A DNA stretch of 64,000 nucleotides. Source: Lactuca virosa (taxonomy: Eukaryota > Streptophyta > Magnoliopsida > Asterales > Asteraceae). Positions 1 to 9,900 of this stretch are shown here, one piece after another (the first letter of the stretch is position 1; every line of letters begins with the position of its first letter). Below the pieces are notes generated by a model. The model made no database searches, was not told where the DNA came from, and worked only from the letters and a program-made list of their open reading frames with translations. The translations under genes were made by a program, and so were the position numbers. The stretch covers positions 34,025,027-34,089,026 of the forward strand of contig CAKMRJ010003334.1 in NCBI GenBank assembly GCA_928212115.1, written 5' to 3'.

Positions 1-17
1 GAGTATTCTGACAGTTA

Positions 18-870
18 TTGCGTTATGTTTACAGCATGGTGATGTTGTGCGAGATACCAGTTGGCAGTTCAGGTGCCGGGGAGGGATCTGGTTCAGGCTC
101 TAGAGCCGGACAGCTTGATGATCGGATGAGAGATGTCATTTCCACAGAGATTATGCGCAACATCATTGATCAGACTCCTGTGATATTCAGTTCGGTTAGG
201 GAGGCCGTCGTGGAGCTTTTGGACAGTCGTCTTGAGGCCTTTAGGGCCGGGATAGTTTCAGGGCAGTTTGGGGCTCGTCTAGAGCCTGACTCTTATGGAT
301 CCCAGGGATCCATCAGGGAGGGGGATCCCATTTTTAGCTCTTGCCATTAGGGGTCGGGAGTGAGTGGGGCACCCTGTCCCCAGGAGAATTCTCTACGTGA
401 TTGGGTTGCTGCGTCGGTTTCACGAGTCGTTCGCGAGGAGCTACCCGACATCGTCGAGAGGGTCACTGATAGGTTGACCGAGAAGCTCCAGGATCAGACA
501 CCGGTTGTTCAGACGATTGATGGGGACGATGGGGTAACACTGGAGCGAGAGATTGACCGGGAGTCAGAAAGAGAGGAAACCGGATGAGGTTCAGGGGCCC
601 ACAGGTTCGGGTAAAAGAACCAAAGGGCCGAGTTCGAGATCGAGAGACTTCCAGGGCCGCAGCCGATGCGGTAAGTGTGGCAAGATGCACGGGGGTGCGT
701 GTAGGAGTAGTAGAGGTGGTGCTGTTTCAAGTGCGGCCGGACTGGTCATTATAACAGAGATTGTACTGCTACCATCGCCCAGGGACTTGACCCAATATGT
801 TTCCATTGCAGTCGGAGGGGCCACAAGAAGGCCCACTGTCCGAGTTTGTGTTCAGCAGGGCAGGTGACAG
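18..870 (+). pseudogene. Gypsy A gag remnant with zinc knuckle
   Basis: Two open pieces (18-350 and 360-587) resemble the N-terminal part of plant gypsy Gag: a Gly/Ser-rich start followed by a helical, charged segment (LDDRMRDVISTEIMR). In a shifted frame near 660-700 there is a partial knuckle (CGKCGKMHGGAC), and near 810-850 a second one can be read (CFHCSRRGHKKAHC, the C-x2-C-x4-H-x4-C pattern of a nucleic-acid-binding zinc knuckle). The frame changes at least twice, so no intact Gag can be made. The zinc-knuckle reading is seen directly; assignment of the N-terminal piece is by resemblance to gypsy Gag. Confidence 0.7.
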
Positions 871-1260
871 CTCCTGCCCCTGTGACTTCGAGAACCACCA
901 GCAGATGTCAGGGCCGGGCAAGGGCGCCCATGGCTCAGAGCAGAGCATTCTGGTTGATTTCAGCAAGGATTCGAGCAACACGGGAGGTTGGAGGTACGTA
1001 TCTTTTACCTTCCTGTCAATTATTATTAATGATGTTGTTGTTATGTTACTGCACCGATTTAGTAGGTACATATATTGGAATATTATATTACCTGCTCGTG
1101 AGTGAGTCATATGCCATCTGCATATCTTGGATTTGGAATGATAGCTGGAGGACGTCCCCTGTAGAGCAGGTTACTTCGGATGTAGTAACTGTAGAAAGTA
1201 TGAGTAAGACTCGGTGGTATCTCACTACCTTTGGGAAGGTGTAGTTCGGGTATAGATCGA

Positions 1261-1547
1261 TTATTTTCTAGCACGAGGAGCACCTGAGGGAGGTGCTAGA
1301 GACTTTGAGAAGGGAGAGGCTTTTTGCAAGGTACTCCAAGTGTGAGTTCTGGTTGTGAGAGGTGAAATTTCTTGGGTACCTTGTCAATCAGAAGGGTATC
1401 CTAGTCGTTCCGGCTAAGGTAGATGTCGTGATACAGTGGGAGTTTCCGAGGTCTCCAATTGAGATTCGGAGCTTCCTGGGTCTAGCAGGTTATCACCGAA
1501 AATATATTCAGATTCTTGGAAGTGGTGTGATCTTTTGGACTGGTTAG
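1261..1547 (+). pseudogene. Gypsy A reverse transcriptase remnant
   Basis: The translated text reads EEHLREVLETLRRERLF, then after an in-frame stop KFLGYLVNQKGILV and RSFLGLAGYHRKYIQ. These are the conserved segments just after the active site of Ty3-gypsy reverse transcriptase (the FLG..V...G and FLGL.GYYR.F motifs). The catalytic YVDD-type motif upstream and everything downstream are absent. It is dead, and useful only to type the element as gypsy. Confidence 0.85.
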
Positions 1548-1951
1548 TAGTGACACACTAGCAATGGCAAACTTGGTTTTCAGTAGATTGGGCATAGAAT
1601 GGTAAGAAGGATTGAGGATCCTTCCAGCATTGTGTGCTGTAAGACATTAGTTGAATCAAAGTGGGGGAGAATCATCCAAGGATTCAGAAGTAGGAGCAGT
1701 TTTGAAACTGGGATAAGTTTCACATCCTTATCAGAAAGGAAGACAGTCCAGACAGATGTGTGGTTTGAGGGTAGTGTGAAATGGAAGTTTGGAAAAACTT
1801 GCCAGTAAGGAGATCGTATTCCCGTAATGTTTGCCAGCAAGCCTTAGGGAATCAGTTTGGGGATTCCAATCAGGACATGGGTTAAGTTTTGGATGTTAGT
1901 TCGCATGTATGCTCGACGTTGGATGTTTTCGGATTAGTAATCAACGAATGA

Positions 1952-2400
1952 GATAGTGTTAGGGTGTTGTAAGTCTGCGGGTGTAGCCGTAGCATTCACT
2001 AGCAGCCTGATAGTGTTAGAGTGTTGTAAGTCTGCGGGTGTAGCCGTAACATTCACTAGAAGCCAGATAGTGTTAGAGTGTTGTAAGTTTGCGGGTGTAG
2101 CCATAGCATTCACTAGCAGCCAGATAGTGTTAGAGTGTTGTAAGTCTGCGGGTGTTGCCGTAGCATTCACTAGCAGCCAGATAGTGTTAGAGTGTTGTAA
2201 GTCTACGGGTGTAGCCGTAGCATTCACTAGCAGCCAGATAGTGTTAGAGTGTTGTAAGTCTGCGGGTGTAGCCGTAGCATTCACTAGCAACCAGATAGTG
2301 TCAGAATGTTGTAAGTCTGCGAGTGTAGCCGTAGCATTCACTAGCAGTTAGGTAGTGCTAGAGTGTTGTGAGACTGTGGGCGTAGCAGTGGAATACACTT
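1952..2400 (+). repeat. 57-bp tandem repeat, 7 full copies plus a degenerate eighth
   Basis: Seven head-to-tail units start at 1952, 2009 and every 57 bases after that, each containing TTAGAGTGTTGTAAGTCTG and GCATTCACTAGCAGCC. An eighth decayed unit runs 2351-2400. Because 57 is 19 codons, the array is open in one frame on both strands and yields repeating 19-residue peptides. I see these as by-products rather than proteins. The array is inside the gypsy A internal region. Confidence 0.9.
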
Positions 2401-2904
2401 GGCTGGTAGACAGCATGAGCGCGTTGTTAAGACGCGGAAGGAACATTATCCCCCAGTTTGGGCGTAGCAGTAAGGATGTGGAAATCCACGAAGTGGATTA
2501 TGGAATTGTCTGGATGCATTAGACCTAGTTGAGCCAGTGATAAGACTGTAGGAATGCCACTGCAGTTGTGAGATCGAGGAAGCAATGGATTGCTTCAGGT
2601 TACTTGTTATATAAGGCTACAATTGGTCATGTAGCAATCGCGTTTAGCTGTGGGTTGGTAACCTCGGGATTCGACGTGTGGAATAGATCAGTTAGATCAG
2701 AAGGCCGCTAGGGCCACAGTGACAAGATAACTAGTAATTGTTAGTTTCAGAGAAGGATTTCGTTCAGAAATTGTGTGAGGCGACTAAGTAGGGAGTCCTT
2801 GGGGCTCCGCAGTTGGGCGGGAACCCGGTATTTCAGATGACTGATGAATGAATTGAGACCAGGAAGGTCTCGATAGATGTTGGAAAACACCCATGTAGCA
2901 GCAT

Positions 2905-3040
2905 AGTGTTTCAGGCAGTTCAATGTTTCAGGCAGTTTAGTATTCAGGTAGTTCAGTGTTCCAGGCAGTACAGTGTTCAGGCAGTTCAGTGTTCAGGTAG
3001 TTCAATGTTTCCAGGCAGATCAGTGTTTCAGACAGTGTTG
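2905..3040 (+). repeat. Short direct repeats, CAGGCAGTTCAGTGTT type
   Basis: A run of roughly 16-18-bp imperfect direct repeats (TTCAGGCAGTTCAGTG and variants). It is seen directly; its function is unknown. It lies in the noncoding tail of gypsy A. Confidence 0.7.
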
Positions 3041-3624
3041 GGTCTCCAGCGGTAATGGTATTTTGGATTTTCATGGATAGCTTGGGGAGTGGCAAGTCAC
3101 TCATAGCACGATTATCGAAGTTATGGCCAAGTATAAGTGGATCGCAGGGATAAGTGGATCTGTGAATTCTGTTGTTCTAGTGGGAACCTGGAGTAGTTAG
3201 CATGAAGGGAATGGTAAGGAATGATAAGGAATGATTTTGAGGATGAAATCTAATTTAAATGGCTGGATTAATGGATAGCGTGAAAGGAATGTTCTTCGCA
3301 GTGGTAGGGGAGATGGTTAGTTATGGAGAGTTGCCTTGGGGAAGCCAGAAAACACGCAAGGAAAAGAGGGTGAGCCCCTAGGATGTTCATCATAAGTACC
3401 CGGGGAATACCAGATGGATGGTCAGTTGGGTAAGATGTGTTATCGGGGTTGTTGAGAATTAGAGTGCACTCAAGGTGATTAGCTACAAGAACTAATACTA
3501 GTCATAATGACCGGACGGAAGGTCAATGGAAGTGTTCAGCAGGAGTTAGAGACATCAGGCAGGAAAGTTGAAGGCAGTTTGCAGGACAGTTGGCCGTAAC
3601 GGACTTCGAGGACGAAGTATAGTT

Positions 3625-3639
3625 TAAGTGGGGGAGAGT
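3625..3639 (+). promoter_or_regulatory. Polypurine tract of gypsy A
   Basis: The purine run AAGTGGGGGAGAG directly precedes TGTAACACCC, the start of the LTR. This is the expected priming site for plus-strand DNA synthesis of a gypsy element and fixes the LTR start at 3640. Confidence 0.85.
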
Positions 3640-5756
3640 TGTAACACCCAGAATCAGAAAGACCAAGAAAGGGAAGGAAATCCCTAAGTCAAAGGAGTCA
3701 ACTCGTCGAGTCCAAGGAATGACTCGGCGAGTCGGAGCGGGATCCATGTGCAAGGTTAAGTGACCGACTCGACGAGTCGGCTAGTGTACTCGGTGAGTCT
3801 GGTCTGGGTTGGGAAACCCTAATTTCGGGACTTGGCACCCTATTTAAGCATCTCATTCCCATTTCTAGGGCTTCATTTACATCCCCCACTGTCCAGAGCG
3901 AAACCCTAGTGTCCTCCATGAAAGTGTGAGCTATTATTGTGTGTTCTTGAGTGATTTGAAGTCTAGAAGAAGAAAAAGGAGTTGGAAGAGCTAAGGGGTG
4001 ATTGTAGATCCAGAAGGAGTCCCTCTTCCTCATCACTTTCTGGTAATCAAGCTCTTACCTTGATCTACGGTTTCTTAGATCTCTTCATGTCCCTTTTATG
4101 AGACTTTTGGGACCATTCCCAAGGCCAACCCGAGTATTGAGCCTTTGAGGATGAATAAAGACTAGATCAGAGCATCTTTGAGCCTTAGGAGCTCTGAGGA
4201 AGAAGCTTTTCTCAGCTATGGTTTCCTTTCATGGCTTAGACCTCCATTAAAGCTTGGATTTGGTGTTCTAGCCTCATAGCACCTTGCATGCACGTAAAGT
4301 TAGCAACTTTACGTGCAATGCTAGCATAAGGAGTCCAAATCTATGAGATAGGAGTGTTGGAATAGACTGAAATCGACAGAATAGAGTTATCTCAAGGAGG
4401 ACTCGGCGAGTCAGCTCATGGACTCGGCGAGTCAGCTCATGGACTCGGCGAGTCGGGTCGCAAAACCAAAACCCTCATGTTTATGAGTCGGATCAGTGAG
4501 TGGGGTTAGAGAAGGACTCAGCCAGTCTGTGCCCGTGATGGTCATGAAGATCATGGTACTCGACGAGTTCAAGGAGGAACTCGGCGAGTCCAAGGCAATC
4601 TCCTTAGCCGATGAAGATGGACTCGGCGAGTTGTAGAACAACTCGGCGAGTCGGTTGAAGATAGTCCCGAAGTGTTAGATGAAGGAGAACTCGTCGAGTT
4701 CTCGCTAGACTCGACGAGTGGAGTTGGGGTTGTTTGGTATTTAAGGAGCATGGACTCGGCGAGTTGGTAGAACAACTCGGCGAGTCGAGTCAACTGGAAG
4801 GTTGACTTTGACCAGGACCTTGACCAGAGTTAACTTAGTTGACCTCTGGAGGACAGCTTAGGCTAAGTTCTATTATTTGGTGTTGGTAGCTCGGTGAGCT
4901 AGGAGAGCAGCGCTTCAGAGAATAGTCGATTAGCGGCCAGAGGATTATCAGCAGAGTTTAGCAGTACAGGTGAGTTTCCTTCCAGTACGAACGGGTCTAC
5001 GGCCACAATGCCGGCCCGTTTAGTCAGCAGTAGTTCCAGACTTCGGTCTGATGCAGTAGTTCAGTATGCTTGGTGTCTTTGTGATTCAGGCATGTTTATG
5101 TGTTAGTTAGTCCAGACCTCGGTCCGATGCAGTATGCAATATATGTGCTTATGTTATATGCTATGATCATGTTATGCTATGTTCAGTTAGTCCGGACTTC
5201 GGTCTGATGCAGGGGGCAAGGCCCCAGTTAGTCCGAATTTCGGTCCGATGCAGGGGCAAGGCCCCAGTTAGTCCGGACTTCGGTCCGATGCAGGGGGCAA
5301 GGCCCCAGTTAGTCCGGATTTCGGTCCGATGCAGGGGGCAAGGCCCCAGTTAGTCCGGACTTCGGTCTGATGCAGTGGGCAAGGCCCAAGTTAGTCCGGA
5401 CCTCGGTCTGATGCAGTGGGCAAGGCCCAGTATGTGCTTTATGTGTTATTGTATGGTATGTGGTAGTTTGGGGGAGCTCACTAAGCTTTGTGCTTACAGT
5501 TTCAGTTTTGGTTTCAGGTACTTCTGCAAGCAAGGGGAAGAGCTCGGGATGATGGCATGGCACACACCACAACTTCAGTTTTATCCTGGGAGTTTTATTC
5601 AGATAATTTGATATGATTGATACAGTATTTGTTTTGACACGGTTATTTGACTTTTGAGTTACTCATTCTATGGTTCTTAGTATGTATGACATTCGATGAT
5701 GTGATTTTTAGTAATATTAAAACAAAAAAATTTGGGTCATATTTTGGGATGTTACA
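3640..5756 (+). repeat. 3' LTR of gypsy A
   Basis: It starts TGTAACACCC after the polypurine tract and ends GGGATGTTACA, giving the TG...CA ends of an LTR of about 2.1 kb. It has many copies of the palindromic motif ACTCGGCGAGT or variants (3720-3800 and 4395-4790) and a 41-bp tandem array near its right end. A TATTTAAG box at 3841 is a possible promoter element. The partner LTR lies to the left of the window, so LTR divergence cannot be measured here. Confidence 0.85.
5186..5430 (+). repeat. 41-bp tandem repeat inside the gypsy A LTR
   Basis: Units begin GTTAGTCCGGACTTCGGTC at 5186, 5227, 5267, 5308, 5349 and 5390 (spacing 41, 40, 41, 41, 41) and carry CAGGGGGCAAGGCCCCA. Two older relatives (CCAGACTTCGGTCTGATGCAG type) are scattered from 5035 to 5130. 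Each unit holds short inverted repeats (GTCCGGAC; GGGGCAAGGCCCC). Confidence 0.9.
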
Positions 5757-6467
5757 CAATGCGCAGAGCAAACTCCATCTTGTCTGTGAAGGCATTAGTG
5801 TATTCATCAACGGACATACTGTCCTTCTTCAATGTCAGGAATTGGTTCTCTAGCTCTAGCAGATTTTGGGCCGAGCAGATTTTGCGTTTAAAATGCATCA
5901 AGAACTCTGCCCAAGTCAATTACAGGGCTCGTTGGGGCTTAGAGTCTTCCCCAGGGTGTTCCACCAGCAAACAGCTCCTCCTCTGAACTGACGCACTGCA
6001 AATGTGGTTTGTAGCTTGCCTTTGCAACCACATGTTATGAAGGCTAATTCCATCTCCGAGATCCAATCCATAACTCCAATTGGATCTTCTTTCCCAGTGA
6101 AATTCGATGGCTTGCAAGTTGTGAAGTCCTTATACTTGCATCCGTTCCTCTCGATTCCATCGTCTTGGTTGTTCCTCCTAACCACCGGCGGTTCAGCTTG
6201 GCCAACAGTCCTACTGTAGTTCCCTTCCTCCGACTGTCTGTCATTCAATTATGGTTGTTCAACAGGCATTGCAGGTTCATCCCTATTGTTCAGCAGCAAT
6301 TGCCTCATCTCTTCCCTCTGTTCGGCCATCATAGCCCGAACCATGGCTTGTACTCCAACCATTGTGATTGGCTCTGGTGCAGCTGCTACTTCTGGTGTAC
6401 ATTCAATCACAGGTCGTTGATTAACATCTCCGTTAGCATTTCCGAGTCTGCTTCGAGTTCTTACCAT
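5757..6467 (-). pseudogene. Gypsy B Gag, truncated by gypsy A
   Basis: Translation from the ATG at 6467 starts MVRTRSRLGNANGD and includes VQAMVRAMMAEQREEMRQLL. After a frame change it continues as NGCKYKDFTTCKPSNFTGKE, then WISEMELAF, the typical Retrotrans_gag opening. The 5757-5920 stretch reads EFLMHFKRKICSAQN and LENQFLTLKKDSMSVDEYT, the conserved end of that domain. A frameshift near 6245 and the gypsy A insertion after FALRI make it non-functional. The zinc knuckle is missing because of the insertion. Confidence 0.85.
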
Positions 6468-6858
6468 GTCGATCTATACACCAATTTAAACGTTCGGTGT
6501 GTAGTGACGAGAATTTAGATAGGAAATATTAATTTACGATAGACGTATAAATCTCCTTATTACTTTGAAAAGTTACATGTCAGTTCTAATACCGTAATTA
6601 AACGTTTAGAAATCTAAACACATAAAATTTCCAGATCCGGTCGGCAACAGACCATAGATCCGATCAGATGATACCATCATAAAACATCACAAATCATTTA
6701 GCATATAAAAGCATGTTAGGCATTTTCCCTAAATAAGCTAGTGCTTATGTCTATTCATGTGTACCTAAAATATAATAGACACAATCCTCACGATCATCAC
6801 TTAGCATTCTACGTTTAAGTCTAGAAATAAATCCTTATTCCAAGTTCGCTTAAACTAA

Positions 6859-6871
6859 TGCTCTGATACCA
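6859..6871 (-). promoter_or_regulatory. Primer binding site (initiator tRNA-Met) of gypsy B
   Basis: The minus strand reads TGGTATCAGAGCA, complementary to the 3' end of plant initiator methionine tRNA, two bases inside the LTR edge. This fixes the element's orientation and the LTR boundary. Confidence 0.9.
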
Positions 6872-6873
6872 AC

Positions 6874-9565
6874 TGTGACATCCCCAAATTCACGGTCATT
6901 TTAAAAATTTTATTTATGCTTATTTTAAAATCAGAGTATCATTTTTAAAGAACAATGTTGCGGAATTTTGTTCCCAGAAAACATGATAAAGGTTTTATCA
7001 AAGCATTTCCGAAGAAATGTATTTGTTTATATTAAAACATTGGGATGTCATCGTCAATACAGAAACATAAGCATAAACAGACCTTACATTCTTTTACACT
7101 AGTGATCTACATCTCCTTTAATCTCTCAGTGTAATGTAGCTTCGTATCGACATCTGTGATGCAAATAAACTTGAGTGGGTTAGGTTGGGAAACCTGGTGA
7201 GTACATAGGGTTTTCAACCCACAATAATATAATTATTATGTTTAAACATAAAACAATCAACCCAATTACCCATCCCCATTATCTTATTTACTCTTAAGGA
7301 TCTACCCTAAGAATCAGCTATTATTCATTCATTCATTCCTAAGTATTGTCCTAAGGAATAGGTACGAAGTCCATCGTTACCAATGACACAACTGTCAATG
7401 TTATCTATTAAGCACAGCTGCCAATATTACCATTTAGGCGCAGCTACCAGGATTGTGACATTCTCTATTAGGCACAGCTGCCGATATTGTTCTTTAGGCG
7501 CAACTGCCAGGGTTATGATGTTCTCTATTAGGCGCAACTGCCGATACTATCCTTAGAGCACAGTTGCTAGGATGGATGTTTAGAGTACATCGTAGATCAA
7601 AAACATCTACAGGTTGTGGCGCAGCTTCCAATGCTCATCTATAGGGTACTAAGTCCATTGCTGCCAATGTTCACCTATAGGGCACTATGTCCATACTGCC
7701 AATGTTCCTCTATATCAGCTTTCATCCCTCATCATTCATCTACCCATGTTTTACCCAACATATTTTGTAGATATAAATACATATACACTTTAAATCATTT
7801 AAAACGTGTATAAAATCGTTCATACATCATAGATAGGAAGTATATAGATAATATGCACACATAGCACGTAATATATATAAAATACTTCATATCTATGTGT
7901 AAGATGAAAGTAACTACGCACTCACCTGTTAGGGTGGTGATTCTAAACTTAGATAGCGCTTCGCTTATTAAAATAATTCCCTTCAACGAAACCTAGTATT
8001 ATTACCAATAAATTTTAGTCTAATGTTCATCGTGACTATCTCTTAGTCTTAGTATTAATACTATTATATAAGCGCTAAACAATACTTCCTAACTACTATG
8101 TACAGACAGGGACAGACATGAAACACCGGAGGGCAGGACCATATTGGCATTATAGCACTTCTGAAATCCAACAACCCAGGCGGCCCTTCAAACCAGATTC
8201 CCCGTACCGTGAGTAGTTAAAAAAGATATTAGAACGACGCTTATATAAGTCATAATAATAGCCCAAATATTTATTATAAGTTCATAATAAAAATAGTAAT
8301 ATTAATTATAAGCTATACTTAAAGTAGGGTAAGCACAACTTACTTACAATGAGGTTTTAGCTAGGAGTCGGGCTCTGCAGGGGCAGAATTTCGTCGCTAA
8401 ATCTTTCTAATAAAGATTCTTGTAGCGCTTCAGCGCTCACCTTACTATACTAAAACTACAGAAAGAGAAGTCGAATCACGAGGGACCGAAATGCTCGGGG
8501 GGATAAGAAGAGAAAGACTCTTGAATCAAAAGAATGGTGCAACAAATATAAGAGCCTAAAGCTCTTATTTATAGTAATTGAATTTTCAAAAACTACCCTC
8601 ATAGTTACTTAATGACCTTATAGTTATATAAACAACTAAACACCCCTTTATAATACTATTTTAAATAGATTTAACGATATTTATACTAAACTAATGTCGA
8701 AAGTACTCAACACTAGTCTTATAATGACCGCATCGTCGATACCTTTCTAATGATATATACATATGTATATATATGTGTACGTATATATGATTTATACTTT
8801 ATTTTAATACGTAAATATGCTATTAAAAATTATAACTCATTCATACGAACTCCGTTTTTGACGTTCTTTATATCCACGTGTTGGTATTTACGAGTAATAC
8901 AACTTTCATTTAGATTTAATTTTCATTCTATCTCCGATTTACAAAACTGTATCGAATTTTATCGCGCTCGAAGAGTAGGGACTAAGTTTCGTCCATATCT
9001 TTCGCATACGAGCTCCGTTTTCGAGTGTTTTTTTATCGTTGAACTCATATTAACGATCTTCATTTCTCATTTAGATTATTTTGGATAAAAGTCAACCGAT
9101 CTAAAATTCGAATTTGGGGTCGTGCACTAGTATGCTAAATCTTAGAAAAATCGTGCACTAATACGCGGTGTCGTGCCAATTTAGCCGTAAAACTTCGACA
9201 TGTCATAACTTCGTCGTTATAATTCGGATTTTGATGTTTTTTATATGTACAGAACCCTTGTGATATATACTATAACATGGTTAAGATTATTCATTCTAAA
9301 TAATCTTTCATTAAAGAGAAATTAAATATCCTCCTACTTTTGTTCCTACAAATCCTTCTACCCAATGAAATGATGACATTTGTCATATTAGTATACTAAA
9401 ATATCATTAAATGAGCATTAAATGTGACACATGTTACTATTTAATTGGATAGGAACATTTGTAGGAACAATAAGTAGGAGAATATTTAATTTCTCTTCAT
9501 TAAAAAGTCATTTTTTTTACGCTTATTGTCTAAAAAATTAACTAGTCCGAATTTGCAGACGTTAC
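6874..9565 (-). repeat. 5' LTR of gypsy B
   Basis: On the plus strand it runs from TGTGACATCCCC (6874) to GACGTTACA (9565), so on its own strand it begins TGTAACGTC and ends GATGTCACA. Length is 2692 bp, or about 2500 bp without the MITE at 9316-9495. The left part (7380-7720) has repeated AGGCGCAGCTGCCA-type phrases. The right part (8825-9260) has diverged repeats of CATACGAGCTCCGTTTTTGA and GACGTTCTTTATATCC. It is homologous throughout to the split LTR at 36525-37221 / 45105-46944. Confidence 0.85.
9316..9495 (+). mobile_element. 180-bp Mutator-type MITE inside the gypsy B LTR
   Basis: The ends are inverted repeats (GAGAAATTAAATAT at the left, ATATTTAATTTCTC at the right, continuing with CTCCTACTT and TTGTTCCTACAAAT). 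The element is flanked on both sides by the same nine bases, TTCATTAAA (9307-9315 and 9496-9504). The homologous LTR at about 46875 has a single TTCTATTAAA there, an empty site. A 9-bp duplication is the Mutator superfamily signature. Confidence 0.9.
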
Positions 9566-9809
9566 AATGAAAAAGATTATTAGTGAAGTGTTTGAGCAAA
9601 TGCTTAGTTGAAAAAAAATTTGAAGAGCAACATCATTCTCCTTCTTCCTCACCTCTTCCATCTTTTTTTTTCACCATGATCATCCCAGTGAACCCTATAA
9701 ACCCACCTGAACCTCAATCTATAAGGATTATTTTCACTCGTTATTGTTATAATGAATGTCAAAATATGATAATTAGACAACTATAATTAAAATTTGAAAT
9801 TGATAAAAA

Positions 9810-9811
<2 letters not shown>
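9566..9811. other. Short unassigned sequence
   Basis: About 245 bases between the gypsy B LTR and a TA repeat. It contains a 67-codon open stretch with low-complexity Ser/Pro content that I do not consider a gene. Nothing recognisable is seen. Confidence 0.4.

Positions 9812-9898
<87 letters not shown>
9812..9898. repeat. (TA)n microsatellite
   Basis: An uninterrupted run of about 43 TA dinucleotides at the left edge of an inverted-repeat element. Confidence 0.98.

Positions 9899-9900
<2 letters not shown>

Larger units (their letters stand above)
1548..3627 (+). other. Gypsy A noncoding 3' internal region
   Basis: About 2 kb without coding potential between the RT remnant and the polypurine tract. 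It contains a 57-bp tandem array (1952-2400) and short CAGGCAGTTCAGTGTT-like direct repeats (about 2905-3040). No host gene is seen. A long noncoding tail before the 3' LTR is common in some plant gypsy lineages; the lineage cannot be settled from what is left. Confidence 0.6.
1..5756 (+). mobile_element. Gypsy A: right part of a decayed Ty3-gypsy retrotransposon
   Basis: Gag pieces (18-870), a reverse transcriptase remnant (1261-1547), about 2 kb of noncoding DNA, a polypurine tract and a 3' LTR follow each other in the order expected for a plus-strand gypsy element. Protease, most of RT, RNase H and integrase are missing, so the element is internally deleted. Its left end lies outside the window. 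It stops at 5756 inside the gag of a minus-strand gypsy element, so it was probably inserted there; the 5 bases after the LTR (CAATG) would be the target duplication to look for on the far side. Confidence 0.85.
5757..9565 (-). mobile_element. Gypsy B: 5' end of a minus-strand Ty3-gypsy element
   Basis: Reading the minus strand: LTR (9565 to 6874), initiator-tRNA primer site (6871-6859), leader, then gag (6467 to 5757), where gypsy A interrupts it. The rest would lie beyond gypsy A, left of the window. The same family occurs at 35460-46944, which allows comparison. Confidence 0.85.

Noticed and set aside
1934..2351. Open frames of more than 130 codons on both strands across the 57-bp array; also a CRISPR-like look
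   Set aside because: They are forced by a 57-bp period without stops; the repeats are contiguous with no unique spacers, and the window is clearly plant nuclear DNA.
5309..5611. Open frames on both strands near the 41-bp array
   Set aside because: They consist of translated tandem repeat inside an LTR, with no domain.
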